Assembly: GCF_000429665.1 (NCBI RefSeq)
Contig: NZ_AUCH01000003.1
Span: forward strand, 124,001-188,000
DNA from: Azovibrio restrictus DSM 23866
GTDB taxonomy: Bacteria; Pseudomonadota; Gammaproteobacteria; Burkholderiales; Rhodocyclaceae
Reading direction: 5' to 3'
Length of the DNA stretch: 64,000 bases
Position numbers and translations under genes: made by a program. Positions 15,258-25,946 of the stretch are shown one piece after another. The notes beneath the pieces were generated by a model. The model made no database searches. It saw nothing but the letters and a program-made list of their open reading frames with translations, and was not told the origin of the DNA. Positions within the stretch are counted from its first letter, which is position 1; each line of letters opens with the position of its first letter.

Positions 15258-15962
15258 ATGCATCGTCCGCTCCCGCCCCTCGCCCTGCTGCTCGCCAGCC
15301 TGCTGAGCTTCCCCGTCCTGGCCCACGACCTGTGGCTGGAGGCAGAAAAGGGCGCCCTGGTCCTGTACCAGGGCCACCGCCATTCGGCCCATGCGGGCAG
15401 CGACCAGGAACCCTACGACCCGGCCATCTTCCAGGGCGCCCGCTGCGGCAGCACCCTGGTCCAGCCCCTGAGCCGCAGCTATCCCCTGCGTTTTGCCGGC
15501 GACTGCCCCCGGCTGCAGCTCAGTCTCTCCAGCGGCTACTGGACCAAGACCCCCTGGGAAACCCGCAACACGCCGAAAACCGGGGTCTCCGGGGTCCTGA
15601 AGAGCTGGCGCTCGGAGGAGCGGCTGACCCGCCTGGGACGCTGGGACAAGCAGCTGGCCCAGCCCCTGGGCGAGGGACTGGAAGTCCTGCCCGCCAGCGA
15701 CCCCTTCAGCCTCAAACCCGGGGAAAAGCTCCTGGTCCGGGTCTTCGACGGGGGCAAACCCGCCGCCGACGTGGCAGTGGCCTACGGCGACAGCACCCGG
15801 GGCAGCACCGGCCCGGACGGCAGCATCAACCTACGCCTGCGCCACTGGGGCGTGCAGCTCATCTCCGCCAGCCGGGAAACGCCCCTGGACGACGGCAAGG
15901 CCGACCGCCTGGTGCGCTCCGCCACCCTGCAGTTCGACCTGCCCCAGGGAGCCGCCCAATGA
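15258..15962 (+). CDS. nikK: NikK-type periplasmic component of nickel ECF transporter (DUF4198)
   Basis: 234 aa with a clear cleavable signal peptide (hydrophobic residues about 8-20, ending F-P-V-L-A-H), followed by a mature N-terminus H-D-L-W-L-E. H-D-x-W is typical of the DUF4198/NikK family found in NikMKLQO-type nickel transporters. A stretch near residues 150-200 looks like an Ig/CarboxypepD-type beta domain. Probably captures nickel in the periplasm and helps the NikM membrane component, although the role of NikK is poorly defined. First gene of the operon behind the NikR operator; overlaps nikL by ATGA. Confidence 0.8.
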   Translation: MHRPLPPLALLLASLLSFPVLAHDLWLEAEKGALVLYQGHRHSAHAGSDQEPYDPAIFQGARCGSTLVQPLSRSYPLRFAGDCPRLQLSLSSGYWTKTPWETRNTPKTGVSGVLKSWRSEERLTRLGRWDKQLAQPLGEGLEVLPASDPFSLKPGEKLLVRVFDGGKPAADVAVAYGDSTRGSTGPDGSINLRLRHWGVQLISASRETPLDDGKADRLVRSATLQFDLPQGAAQ

Positions 15963-16417
15963 AAGCCCTGCTCCCCGCCCTCAGCTTCATCCTCATGCTG
16001 GGCCTCGCGGGCCAGGCCGGGGCCCATGAGGTTCACGTCCAGGTGAGCCCCACCCAGGCAGCCCTGATCCAGCTCAGCTACGCCGACGGCCAGCCCTTTG
16101 CCTTCGAGGCCTACGAGCTCTACCCGGGTGCAGCGGAACTACCGGCCCAGGTAGGCCGCACCGACGCCCAGGGCCGGGTGGTATTCCTGCCCGGAGGCAC
16201 TGCCGACTGGCGCCTCAAGGCCTATGCCGCCGACGGCCACGGGACCGACCAGCGCCTTGAGGTGGCGCTCCCCGAACAGCCGGCGGCGGCCCCGGAAGCC
16301 GCCCCGGCCCAGGGGCTGGACCGCTTTTCCCGCCTGCTCCTGGGACTGTCCCTGATCCTGGGCGGTTTCGGCCTGTACCAGTTCTTCACCTGCAAAAAAC
16401 GGAAATCCAGCCCATGA
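15959..16417 (+). CDS. nikL: NikL-type membrane-anchored component of nickel ECF transporter
   Basis: 152 aa: N-terminal signal segment (about 5-22, ending A-G-A-H-E-V-H-V), a periplasmic beta domain resembling a carboxypeptidase-regulatory fold, then a single C-terminal membrane helix (about 120-140, L-L-L-G-L-S-L-I-L-G-G-F-G-L-Y) followed by a basic tail K-K-R-K. This layout fits NikL, the partner of NikK in Ni-specific ECF systems. The mature N-terminus starting with His could contribute to metal binding. Overlaps both neighbours by ATGA-type junctions. Confidence 0.75.
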   Translation: MKALLPALSFILMLGLAGQAGAHEVHVQVSPTQAALIQLSYADGQPFAFEAYELYPGAAELPAQVGRTDAQGRVVFLPGGTADWRLKAYAADGHGTDQRLEVALPEQPAAAPEAAPAQGLDRFSRLLLGLSLILGGFGLYQFFTCKKRKSSP

Positions 16418-17412
16418 AGCCCCGTCTAGCTCCCCCCGCCCTGGCCCTGCTCGCCACCCTCAGCTGGAATGCACCGGCCCTGGCCCACCACGGGGTGGCC
16501 GGGGTGGGCGCCGCCGCCGTGGAAGGGCCCGGCTCCCCCATCGAATCCTCCAGCTCCGCGGTGCTGCCCGCCGGCAGCTGGCTCACCTACCTGAAACTGG
16601 ATCACGCCCAGTACAAGAAATACGCCCCCGCCGAGCCCGAGGCCGACTACGCCCGCTACTGGATGACCGGCGTGGGCTACGGCTTCACCCCCTGGTTTTC
16701 CGCCTACCTGTTCGCCCCCTACCACGACAAGACCGACGAACCCAGGGGCTACACCTCCCGGGGCTGGGCCGACCTGTCGGTGATGGGCCAGCTGGGCTTC
16801 CGCTACGACGCCCAGAGCGGCTGGCAGCTGACCCCGGCCCAGGAAAGCCTGGACGATCTGGAGGACTGGCACTTCACCCTGTTCGGCGGCGCCACCCTGC
16901 CGACGGGCAATGCCAACGCCCGGGATACCCACGGGGAGATCGATCCGGGCAAGTCCCGGGGCTTCGGCAAGCCCTCCTTTTCCCTGGGCCTGTCCGCCGC
17001 CAAAATGCTCACGCCCAGGCTGACCCTGAACCTGGAAGCCTCGGCCATCCGCTTCCAGGAATACACCTACGCCGACGGCCAGCGGGTCAAGTTCGGCGAG
17101 GAAAACCGCCTGAGTGGGGCCCTCAACTACCGGCTGCTGGCCGATGCGGACCGAAAGTTCCGCCTCGACGGGGTGCTGGAAGCCCAGTTCCTGCACCTGG
17201 GCCGGGACAAGGCCGACGGGGTGGGCGAATCCGGCACCGGCGGCCGCATGGTGTACCTGATGCCGGGGGTGCGCGCCTACGTGGACCGGGTCTCCCTGGC
17301 CCTGGGCATCAAGAAGGCCGTGTGGACCCGCCTCAACGAATCCCACGAGCAGCAGGGAGCCGAGGGCAAGGAAAAGTACCGGGTGATATTCTCCGCCTCC
17401 TATCTGTTCTGA
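16414..17412 (+). CDS. Putative outer-membrane beta-barrel protein in the nickel operon
   Basis: 332 aa with a signal peptide ending A-L-A-H-H-G-V-A, then alternating amphipathic strands rich in Tyr/Trp/Gly and a C-terminal S-A-S-Y-L-F. A terminal Phe is the outer-membrane barrel insertion signal. Resembles transporter/porin-like barrels of the MetA-pathway (phenol degradation) family. Lying between nikL and nikM with an overlapping start, it is a good candidate for the outer-membrane pore for nickel or a nickel chelate; this role is inferred from position only. No TonB box or plug domain is visible, so passive diffusion is more likely than energised uptake. Confidence 0.7.
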   Translation: MKPRLAPPALALLATLSWNAPALAHHGVAGVGAAAVEGPGSPIESSSSAVLPAGSWLTYLKLDHAQYKKYAPAEPEADYARYWMTGVGYGFTPWFSAYLFAPYHDKTDEPRGYTSRGWADLSVMGQLGFRYDAQSGWQLTPAQESLDDLEDWHFTLFGGATLPTGNANARDTHGEIDPGKSRGFGKPSFSLGLSAAKMLTPRLTLNLEASAIRFQEYTYADGQRVKFGEENRLSGALNYRLLADADRKFRLDGVLEAQFLHLGRDKADGVGESGTGGRMVYLMPGVRAYVDRVSLALGIKKAVWTRLNESHEQQGAEGKEKYRVIFSASYLF

Positions 17413-17421
17413 TCCCCAGCC

Positions 17422-18090
17422 ATGCACATTCCCGACGGCTTTCTGTCGCCCCAGACCTGGATTCCCGCCTATGGCCTGGCCGCCGGGGCCTGGTTCTGGG
17501 CCGCCCGGGACCTGCGCCAACGCCTGGATGAAAGCACCGTGCCGCGCCTGGCCATGCTCACGGCCCTGGCCTACGGCCTGGGGCTGATCATGGTGCCCCT
17601 GCCCGGGGGCAGCTCCGGTCACGCCCTGGGGGTGGCCCTGCTCACCCTGCTGTTCGGCCTCAGGCCCGCCTTTCTCGCCTACTCCGGGGTGCTGCTGCTG
17701 CAGGCCCTGCTGTTCGGCGCCGGCGGCGTCACCGCCCTGGCGGTCAATGCCCTGGCCATGGGCCTGGCAGGCGGCGCCGTGGCCCTGCTGCTGTTCCGCC
17801 TGCTGCGGCCGTTCCAGGAAAGCCTGGCGGTGCTGCTGGCCGCCTGGGGCTCGGTCATGGCCGGCGCCCTGCTCCTGGCCCTGGTGCTGGGCGCCCAGCC
17901 GCTAATAGCCAGCCGGGCCGACGGCAGCCCCCTGTTCTTTCCCTTCGCCTGGTCCGTGACCCTGCCCGCCATGCTCATCCCCCACGCCCTGATCGGCCTG
18001 GGAGAAGCGGCCCTGACCCTGCTGGTGTGGCGCTACGCCCGGCGCCGGGGCTGGGTGCAGACTGCCGCCGGGAGCCCTGTCACCCCATGA
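17422..18090 (+). CDS. nikM: Nickel ECF transporter substrate-specific membrane protein NikM
   Basis: 222-aa S-component of the CbiM/NikM family. The invariant N-terminus M-H-I-P-D-G is present; in CbiM/NikM structures the amino group, His2 and further His residues bind Ni(II)/Co(II). About six to seven hydrophobic segments follow, with the conserved G-G-S-S-G-H motif near residue 55-60. The context (nikR site, hydrogenase genes, NikK/NikL instead of CbiN) argues for nickel over cobalt. Overlaps nikQ by ATGA. Confidence 0.9.
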   Translation: MHIPDGFLSPQTWIPAYGLAAGAWFWAARDLRQRLDESTVPRLAMLTALAYGLGLIMVPLPGGSSGHALGVALLTLLFGLRPAFLAYSGVLLLQALLFGAGGVTALAVNALAMGLAGGAVALLLFRLLRPFQESLAVLLAAWGSVMAGALLLALVLGAQPLIASRADGSPLFFPFAWSVTLPAMLIPHALIGLGEAALTLLVWRYARRRGWVQTAAGSPVTP

Positions 18091-18668
18091 GCCGCCCCGC
18101 TCCAGCCGCCCGGGAGCGCCAGCTCCTGGCCGCCTATGGTGCCGCCCTGGTGGCCCTGAGTTTCCTGCATCATCCCGGGCTGCTGGCCCTGCTGCTGGCC
18201 CTGGTGCTGCTGGCGGCACGAGGCGATGCCGGGCCCCTGCTGCGCCGGAGCCTGGGGGCGACCCTGGTCTTCAACCTCTCGGTCAGCCTGGGTTACCTGC
18301 TGCTGCAGGCCTGGCAGGGAAAGCTGGGCACGGGCACCGGCCACTACCTGCTGACCATGAACCTGCGGGTGCTATTGATGGTGTTCCTGGGCTTCTGGCT
18401 GCTCACCCGGGTGAACCTGCTCCAGGCCCTGGCCCCCTGGCCCACGGCAACCCTGATCCTGACCCTGGCCCTGGGCCAGATCGAAACCTACCGGCGCCTG
18501 CTGAGCGACTTCCGCCTCGCCTTCTGCAGCCGCCATCCGGCCCCGCCCCGCCTGGGGGCGCGGCTCCGGCACGGCGCCAGCCAGGCCGGCACCCTGCTGG
18601 ACAAGTCCCTGGCGGCCAGCACCGAGGCCAGCCAGGCCCTGCGCTCCCGGGGGGCTTTCGATGCCTGA
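18087..18668 (+). CDS. nikQ: ECF transporter transmembrane protein NikQ (CbiQ family)
   Basis: 193-aa T-component that couples the ATPase to NikM. Four or so hydrophobic segments lie in the first 130 residues; the C-terminal cytoplasmic part carries the coupling motif A-L-R-S-R-G-A-F, equivalent to the A-x-x-x-R-G boxes of CbiQ/EcfT. Slightly shorter than common CbiQ proteins (about 225-260 aa). The start overlaps the nikM stop, and the last 8 bases overlap nikO. Confidence 0.85.
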   Translation: MSRPAPAARERQLLAAYGAALVALSFLHHPGLLALLLALVLLAARGDAGPLLRRSLGATLVFNLSVSLGYLLLQAWQGKLGTGTGHYLLTMNLRVLLMVFLGFWLLTRVNLLQALAPWPTATLILTLALGQIETYRRLLSDFRLAFCSRHPAPPRLGARLRHGASQAGTLLDKSLAASTEASQALRSRGAFDA

Positions 18669-19479
18669 ATCCTGCCCCGCCCCGGTGCTCCAGGCCCGGG
18701 ATATCTGCCATATCTGGCGCACCCCGGAAGGCCAGGAGCGGTGCCTCTTCAAGGGCCTCTCCCTGGAACTGGGGGCCGGCGAGAAGGTGGTGCTCCTGGG
18801 GGCCAACGGCTGCGGCAAATCCACCCTGCTGAAGCTCCTGAATGGCCTCCTGCCCATCAGCCAGGGCAGCCTCCACTGGCGCGGCGAGCCCATCTCCCCG
18901 GAACGGCTGCGCGGCCGGGAACTGGCCCGGCGTTTCCGGCGCGACTGCGTGCTGCTGTTCCAGCACCCGGAGGCCATGCTCTTCAACCCCAGCGTCGCCG
19001 AGGAGATCGCCTACGGCCCCCGGCTCCTGGGGCTGGAGGACATCCCCGCCCGGGTGGCCCGCTGGGCCAACGAACTGGGCCTGGAGCCCCTGCTGGCGCT
19101 GCCGCCTTTCCAGCTGTCCGGCGGGGAAAAGCAGAAGGTGGCCCTGGCCAGCCTGCTGGCCCTGGACCCGGGCCTGCTGCTCCTGGACGAGCCCACCGCC
19201 AGCCTGGACCCCCGGGCCAGCGGCTGGCTGGTGGATACCCTGCTGGACTCCCCGGCCACCGCCCTGATCAGCACCCACAACCTGAGCCTGGCCGCCGAGC
19301 TGGGCAGCCGCGCCCTGGTCCTGGGGGAGGGCGGGCAACTGCTGTTCGACGGCCCCCTGCGCCTGGCCCTGGTAGATCTGGGGCTGCTGGAGCAGGCCGG
19401 CCTCGCCCATCGCCATCGGCATCGGCACGGGAACCAGTCCCACGCCCATCTGCACGGGCACGACTGGGACACCCCTTGA
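18661..19479 (+). CDS. nikO: Nickel ECF transporter ATP-binding protein NikO
   Basis: 272-aa ABC ATPase energising NikMQ. Walker A G-A-N-G-C-G-K-S-T-L (near residue 43), Q-loop Q-H-P-E, signature L-S-G-G-E-K-Q-K and Walker B L-L-L-L-D-E-P-T-A-S-L-D are all intact. The C-terminal ~25 residues are His-rich (H-R-H-R-H-R-H-G and H-A-H-L-H-G-H), probably a metal-buffering tail. Overlaps nikQ by 8 bases and is the last gene of the operon; the next gene, maeB, is unrelated. Confidence 0.93.
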   Translation: MPESCPAPVLQARDICHIWRTPEGQERCLFKGLSLELGAGEKVVLLGANGCGKSTLLKLLNGLLPISQGSLHWRGEPISPERLRGRELARRFRRDCVLLFQHPEAMLFNPSVAEEIAYGPRLLGLEDIPARVARWANELGLEPLLALPPFQLSGGEKQKVALASLLALDPGLLLLDEPTASLDPRASGWLVDTLLDSPATALISTHNLSLAAELGSRALVLGEGGQLLFDGPLRLALVDLGLLEQAGLAHRHRHRHGNQSHAHLHGHDWDTP

Positions 19480-19618
19480 GCCCCGGGAGCGGGTCCGGCT
19501 TGCTGCAAAGCAGCATGAGGGACAGGGGTCTGCTGCTTCACTTGCCCCCGGGATTGCAGTATCTTTGCCGGTTTCCCCCGCCCCCTGGCCCGGGATTTCC
19601 AGAATAACGAGGAACAGC

Positions 19619-21892
<2,274 letters not shown>

Positions 21893-21902
21893 CCTCCCCT
21901 GC

Positions 21903-21940
21903 CACAAGGCCGCGCCAGCTGCGCGGCCTTGTGCTTTAAT
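21903..21940 (+). terminator. Intrinsic terminator after maeB
   Basis: Perfect 13-bp stem: CACAAGGCCGCGC at 21903-21915 and its complement at 21921-21933, with loop CAGCT and then CTTTAAT. The T-run is short, but the stem is very GC-rich and lies between the maeB stop and the next gene. Confidence 0.8.
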
Positions 21941-21972
21941 GACGCCCGAAATAATTTTTCGGAGAATGCTCC

Positions 21973-22905
21973 ATGAGCCAAGACAAATTCCGACTGGTGA
22001 CCCGCAGCGACTTCGACGGTCTGGTCTGTGCCGTGCTGTTGAACGAACTGGACCTGATCGACGACATCAAGTTCGTCCACCCCAAGGACATGCAGGACGG
22101 CAAGATCGAGATCACCGGCCGGGACATCACCACCAACCTGCCCTACGTGGCCTCCGCCCATCTGGCCTTCGACCACCACCTGTCGGAGACCATCCGCAAC
22201 ACCGGCGAGCGCAAGAACCACATCATCGATCCCGAAGCCCCCTCGGCGGCCCGGGTGGTCTATGACTACTACGGCGGCAAGGCCCGCTTCCCGGAAATCT
22301 CCGACGAAATGATGGAAGCCGTGGACAAGGCCGACAGCGCCCAGTACGTCCAGGACGAAATCCTCGATCCCAAGGACTGGGTGCTGCTCAACTACCTGAT
22401 GGATGCCCGCACCGGCCTGGGCCGCTTCCGGGAATTCCGGATCAGCAACTACGCGCTGATGATGGACCTGATCAAGTACTGCAAGAACCACACGATCACG
22501 GAAATCCTGGCCCTGCCCGACGTCAAGGAGCGGGTGGACCTCTACTTCGAACACGCGGAAAAGGCCAAGGAGCAGCTGCAACGCTGCACCACCGTGCACC
22601 AGAACCTGGCGGTCCTGGATCTGCGCGCCGAAGAAACCATCTTCGCCACCAACCGCTTCATGATCTACGCCCTGTTCCCCCAGACCAACATCTCCATCCA
22701 CGTGATGTGGGGGCTGCAGAAGCAGAACACCGTGTTTGCCACCGGCAAGTCCATCCTGGACCGCTCCAGCAAGACCAACGTGGGCGAGCTGATGCTGAAG
22801 TACGGCGGCGGCGGTCACCAGGCTGCCGGCACCTGCCAGGTGGCCAACGACCAGGCGGAAGACGTGCTCAAGGAACTGGTCTCCCGGATCAACGCCGACG
22901 GCTGA
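21973..22905 (+). CDS. DHH-family phosphoesterase
   Basis: 310-aa protein of the DHH/DHHA1 superfamily (exopolyphosphatase / nanoRNase-like). Motif I is R-S-D-F-D-G-L-V near residue 11-18, the D-H-H triad is in A-F-D-H-H-L-S near 66-70, and the DHHA1 nucleotide-binding G-G-G-G-H-Q-A-A-G is at the C-terminus. Such proteins hydrolyse phosphodiesters in short oligonucleotides, pApA-type dinucleotides or polyphosphate using Mn2+; the substrate cannot be told here. ATG 21973 has CGGAG about 9 bases upstream. Flanked by terminators on both sides, so likely a single-gene unit. Confidence 0.88.
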   Translation: MSQDKFRLVTRSDFDGLVCAVLLNELDLIDDIKFVHPKDMQDGKIEITGRDITTNLPYVASAHLAFDHHLSETIRNTGERKNHIIDPEAPSAARVVYDYYGGKARFPEISDEMMEAVDKADSAQYVQDEILDPKDWVLLNYLMDARTGLGRFREFRISNYALMMDLIKYCKNHTITEILALPDVKERVDLYFEHAEKAKEQLQRCTTVHQNLAVLDLRAEETIFATNRFMIYALFPQTNISIHVMWGLQKQNTVFATGKSILDRSSKTNVGELMLKYGGGGHQAAGTCQVANDQAEDVLKELVSRINADG

Positions 22906-22923
22906 CCCTGGAAAAGCACCGCG

Positions 22924-22949
22924 AAAACCGGCCCCCGGGCCGGTTTTTT
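22924..22949 (+). terminator. Intrinsic terminator after the DHH phosphoesterase gene
   Basis: AAAACCGGCC pairs with GGCCGGTTTT around a 4-base loop and continues into TTTTTT (22944-22949). A textbook Rho-independent terminator 18 bases after the stop codon. Confidence 0.92.
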
Positions 22950-22972
22950 CATGGCCCCCTCCATCCCTTCCC

Positions 22973-24025
22973 ATGCGCATCTCCCAACTCCGCCAGCAAC
23001 TCGCCGACCTGGGCGCCCGCCCCGCCCACGCGGAACGGGTGCTGCGCGCCTGGCTCCAGGCCCGGCCCCTGGACGCCGGCCCCAGGAACCAGCCGGCCGA
23101 GCACAGCCTGCCCCTCACCCTGCGCCAGGCCCTGCCCGAACTCCAGGCCAGGCTGGCCGGCCTCGCCAGCCTCCAGGCCGAACACCCGGGGGCCGACGGC
23201 TCCGCCCGCCTGCTGGTCCGGCTCGCCGACGCCCAGAGCGTGGAAAGCGTGCTGCTGCCCCGGGACGGGGTCTGCGTCTCCACCCAGCTGGGCTGCGCCG
23301 TGGGCTGCACCTTCTGCATGACCGGCAAGAGCGGCCTGCTGCGCCAGCTGGAAAGCAGTGAAATCCTCGCCCAGGTGATCCTGGCCCGGGCCCGGCGCCC
23401 GGTGAAGCGGGTGGTGTTCATGGGCATGGGCGAACCCGCCCACAACCTGGAGAACGTCATGGAAGCCATCGAGCTCCTGGGCACCCTGGGCGGCATCGGC
23501 CACAAGAACCTGGTGTTTTCCAGCGTCGGCGACCCGCGCATCTTCGAACGCCTGCCCCGGGGCCCGGTCAAGCCCGCCCTGGCCCTCTCCCTGCACAGCA
23601 CCCGGATGGAAGTCCGCAGCGCCCTGCTCCCCAAGGCGCCGGCCATGAGCCCCGCCGCCCTGGTGGAAGCCGGCGAACACTACGCCCGCAGCACCGGCTA
23701 CCCGATCCAGTACCAATGGACCCTGCTGGCCGGGGTCAATGACACGGACGAGGAAATAGAGGGCATCGCCACCCTGCTCCAGGGCAAGTACGCGATGATG
23801 AACCTGATCCCCTACAACACCAACGAAGGCCTGAGCCACGCCCGCCCCGACCCGGAACGGATCGTCGCCATGGTGCGCAGCCTCAACCACCGGGGCATCC
23901 TCACCCGGGTGCGCAACTCCGCCGGCCAGGACGTGGACGGCGGCTGCGGCCAGCTCCGGGCCCGCAGCATGGAGGCGGATGGCGGCACCCCGATAGCCCC
24001 GCCCCGGCGCAAATCCAGGCCGTAA
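22973..24025 (+). CDS. RlmN-like radical SAM methyltransferase
   Basis: 350-aa radical SAM enzyme of the RlmN/Cfr family. The cluster motif is C108-A-V-G-C112-T-F-C115, followed by G-M-G-E-P near residue 150 and a C-terminal G-Q-D-V-D-G-G-C-G-Q-L that places the methyl-carrying cysteine required by this family. RlmN makes 2-methyladenosine in 23S rRNA and some tRNAs. The protein is somewhat divergent from E. coli RlmN (M-T-G instead of S-T-A after the cluster, short N-terminal domain), so it may be a second paralogue with a different RNA target. The C-terminal tail is Pro/Arg-rich. Confidence 0.85.
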   Translation: MRISQLRQQLADLGARPAHAERVLRAWLQARPLDAGPRNQPAEHSLPLTLRQALPELQARLAGLASLQAEHPGADGSARLLVRLADAQSVESVLLPRDGVCVSTQLGCAVGCTFCMTGKSGLLRQLESSEILAQVILARARRPVKRVVFMGMGEPAHNLENVMEAIELLGTLGGIGHKNLVFSSVGDPRIFERLPRGPVKPALALSLHSTRMEVRSALLPKAPAMSPAALVEAGEHYARSTGYPIQYQWTLLAGVNDTDEEIEGIATLLQGKYAMMNLIPYNTNEGLSHARPDPERIVAMVRSLNHRGILTRVRNSAGQDVDGGCGQLRARSMEADGGTPIAPPRRKSRP

Positions 24026-24126
24026 GCCCCGGGCTGCCGGCCGCACACAAACATGGCATAGTGCAGCAGGCCCGGGCCCCGTGCCGGGGTTCAGCCACCG
24101 CTTCCCTCCACCTCAAGGAACCGATC

Positions 24127-24549
24127 ATGCGCAAACTGCCGGGAACACTCCTCCTGCTGGGCGCCCTGGGCATGCCCGCCCTGGGCTGGGCCCAGGCTCA
24201 GGCCTATCCCACCCAGGAGCTACTGTCCACCAGCACCACGGTGCTGGGCGAAACCATCCGCTACCCGGACAGCGGCCCGGCCCGGGTGACGGCCAGCATC
24301 GTCACCATTGCCCCGGGAGCAGAAACCGTATTCCACCGCCACCCGGCCCCCATGTTCGCCTACATCCTGGAAGGGGAAGTCAGCGTGGATTATGGCGACC
24401 AGGGCATCCGGGTCTTCCGCCAGGGGGAAGCCCTGATGGAAGCCATGCAGGCCCGCCACCGGGGCACCAACCAGGGCAGCGTGCCGGTACGCATTCTCTC
24501 GGTGCACATGGGCGCCGCCGGCACGGAAAACGTGGTCCTGGAAAAATGA
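24127..24549 (+). CDS. Exported cupin-domain protein
   Basis: 140 aa with a cleavable signal peptide (M-R-K, hydrophobic core to about residue 22, G-W-A-Q-A-Q). The mature part is a single cupin: G-A-E-T-V-F-H-R-H-P (metal-binding His pair) and F-A-Y-I-L-E-G-E-V-S-V, with a second motif G-E-A-L-M-E. Small periplasmic cupins of this kind are common and mostly uncharacterised. The start has AAGGAA 6 bases upstream. Convergent with the hydrolase gene on the other strand (6-base gap). Confidence 0.85.
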   Translation: MRKLPGTLLLLGALGMPALGWAQAQAYPTQELLSTSTTVLGETIRYPDSGPARVTASIVTIAPGAETVFHRHPAPMFAYILEGEVSVDYGDQGIRVFRQGEALMEAMQARHRGTNQGSVPVRILSVHMGAAGTENVVLEK

Positions 24550-24555
24550 GGCCGC

Positions 24556-25506
24556 TCAGGCCCCCGGGCCCAGGCTGAACAGGGGCGGCCAGGGGGACTC
24601 CCCATGCAGGAGCCAGCGGGCACTCTGGGGCCAGAGGCTGTCCCGGAAGCGGTCGTGGAAGAAGCCGAAATGCCCCAGGGCCGGCAAGCCCTGGGCCGGG
24701 GGGTCCAGCTGCACGAAATGGCGTTCGCCCTGGCGGAAATAGTCCAGCAGGCGCCGACTGGCGGCGGGGGTGGCGTATTCGTCCTGCCGGTCGGCCAGGG
24801 CCAGGATGCGGCCCTGGAAGCGTCCCATGCGCTCCTCCAGGGCCGGCCCCGGCAGGGGCGGGCGGGCATGGGGCAGGAAACGGTAGTAGCGGTGAAAGCT
24901 GGGGTGCAGGCGCAGCCCCCATTCCAGGGCCACGCCCCGGGGTAGGTCCTCGAGCCAGCCCAGGCGGCGCCCGGGAAAATAGCCGAGCAGCCCGGCCAGG
25001 GCGGGCATGAACAGGTGCCAGCGGGCCAGGTAGCCCAGGCGCCGGGCCGGGTGATAGTCCTTCCAGTAGGCGTACTGACAACCCACGAACAGGGCCCGCT
25101 CCACCCGTTCCAGGCTGGGCGCCAGCCCCAGGGCAAAGCCGCCGATGCTGTGGCACACGGCCAGGAGGGGTAGACCCGGGGCCCGCTGCAGCAGGGCCTG
25201 CAGGGCCCCTTCGCAGTCCAGGGCGCCCCAGTCCTGCTTGGTGGCCCGCAGGCGGCCCAGGCGCTCGGGCCGGGACTGGCCTATGCCCCGGTAATCCCAG
25301 GCCAGAACCCGGAAGCCCTGCTCCTGCAGCCACTGACCGTAGCGCTGGTAATAGCGGGCGGCCACCCCGGTGGCGGCATTGATAAGCACCGCCCCCCGGG
25401 GGCGGGCGGGCCCCGGCCAGTAATAGCCGCCCAAGCGGTAGCCATCCCCGGCGGGAAACTCGATGGGCAGGGGACTGGCGGCAGGATCAGGAGCACTGGA
25501 AGACAT
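24556..25506 (-). CDS. Alpha/beta hydrolase (YheT/serine-hydrolase-like)
   Basis: 316-aa alpha/beta hydrolase. After a beta-rich N-terminus there is an N-A-A-T-G-V oxyanion-region segment, W-D-Y-R-G-I-G-Q-S, and the nucleophile elbow C-H-S-I-G-G (Ser near residue 119). Candidate acid A-D-R-Q-D-E-Y and base L-G-H-F-G-F-F complete the triad. Substrate unknown; resembles the family of predicted hydrolases with large lid segments. An ATG at 25506 is chosen, with a TTG 12 bases upstream as alternative. Overlaps the end of the DUF2917 gene by 20 bases, so the two are probably cotranscribed. Confidence 0.82.
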   Translation of the reverse strand: MSSSAPDPAASPLPIEFPAGDGYRLGGYYWPGPARPRGAVLINAATGVAARYYQRYGQWLQEQGFRVLAWDYRGIGQSRPERLGRLRATKQDWGALDCEGALQALLQRAPGLPLLAVCHSIGGFALGLAPSLERVERALFVGCQYAYWKDYHPARRLGYLARWHLFMPALAGLLGYFPGRRLGWLEDLPRGVALEWGLRLHPSFHRYYRFLPHARPPLPGPALEERMGRFQGRILALADRQDEYATPAASRRLLDYFRQGERHFVQLDPPAQGLPALGHFGFFHDRFRDSLWPQSARWLLHGESPWPPLFSLGPGA

Positions 25507-25762
25507 GGGCGGCGGCAAACGAGCGGCGCAGGGGTTGGTCGGCGGGCGGTGCCAGGCTCAAGCGGCTGGCGCCCCAGGCCTCAGCCAGCACCAGGCCGGC
25601 GGTGGGCAGGGTGCAGGACTGGCCGGGGTGCAGTTCCACGTCGCCCAGGGGCCAGGGGCCGGAGAGCATCAGGGCGCCCTCCTGGCAGCGGACCTCCCAG
25701 GCTTGGGCACCTTCCAGGCGCAGGAGTTTCCCATGTTCCAAGGTGAAAGAAAGGGTTTTCAT
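25487..25762 (-). CDS. DUF2917 family protein
   Basis: 91-aa protein starting M-K-T-L-S-F-T-L-E-H-G, a short cupin-like beta fold with W-E-V-R-C-Q-E-G-A-L-M-L-S-G-P and H-P-G-Q-S-C; matches the DUF2917 pattern (no known function). GAGGAG sits 7 bases before the ATG and decides this start over a 129-aa reading whose extra N-terminus is arginine-rich, noncoding-like sequence. Divergent from the MocR-type regulator gene, a pairing I recall from other betaproteobacteria, suggesting regulation by that protein. Confidence 0.75.
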   Translation of the reverse strand: MKTLSFTLEHGKLLRLEGAQAWEVRCQEGALMLSGPWPLGDVELHPGQSCTLPTAGLVLAEAWGASRLSLAPPADQPLRRSFAAAHVFQCS

Positions 25763-25946
25763 GGCGGTTCTCCTCAAGGGAGGCACCAGCCTAGCCCCCG
25801 CCCGGGCTGCCGCACCCCTACGCCGCCAGCGCCCTGTTTGCCGCTGCCGGAGCCACTGTAATGGTCCGGCCGGCAATACAGTTCAGGTGCCCGCCCCCTC
25901 CCCGGCGGGCGCCGGCTGGGCTATGGTGGCGGTCAAGGAGAAAAAG

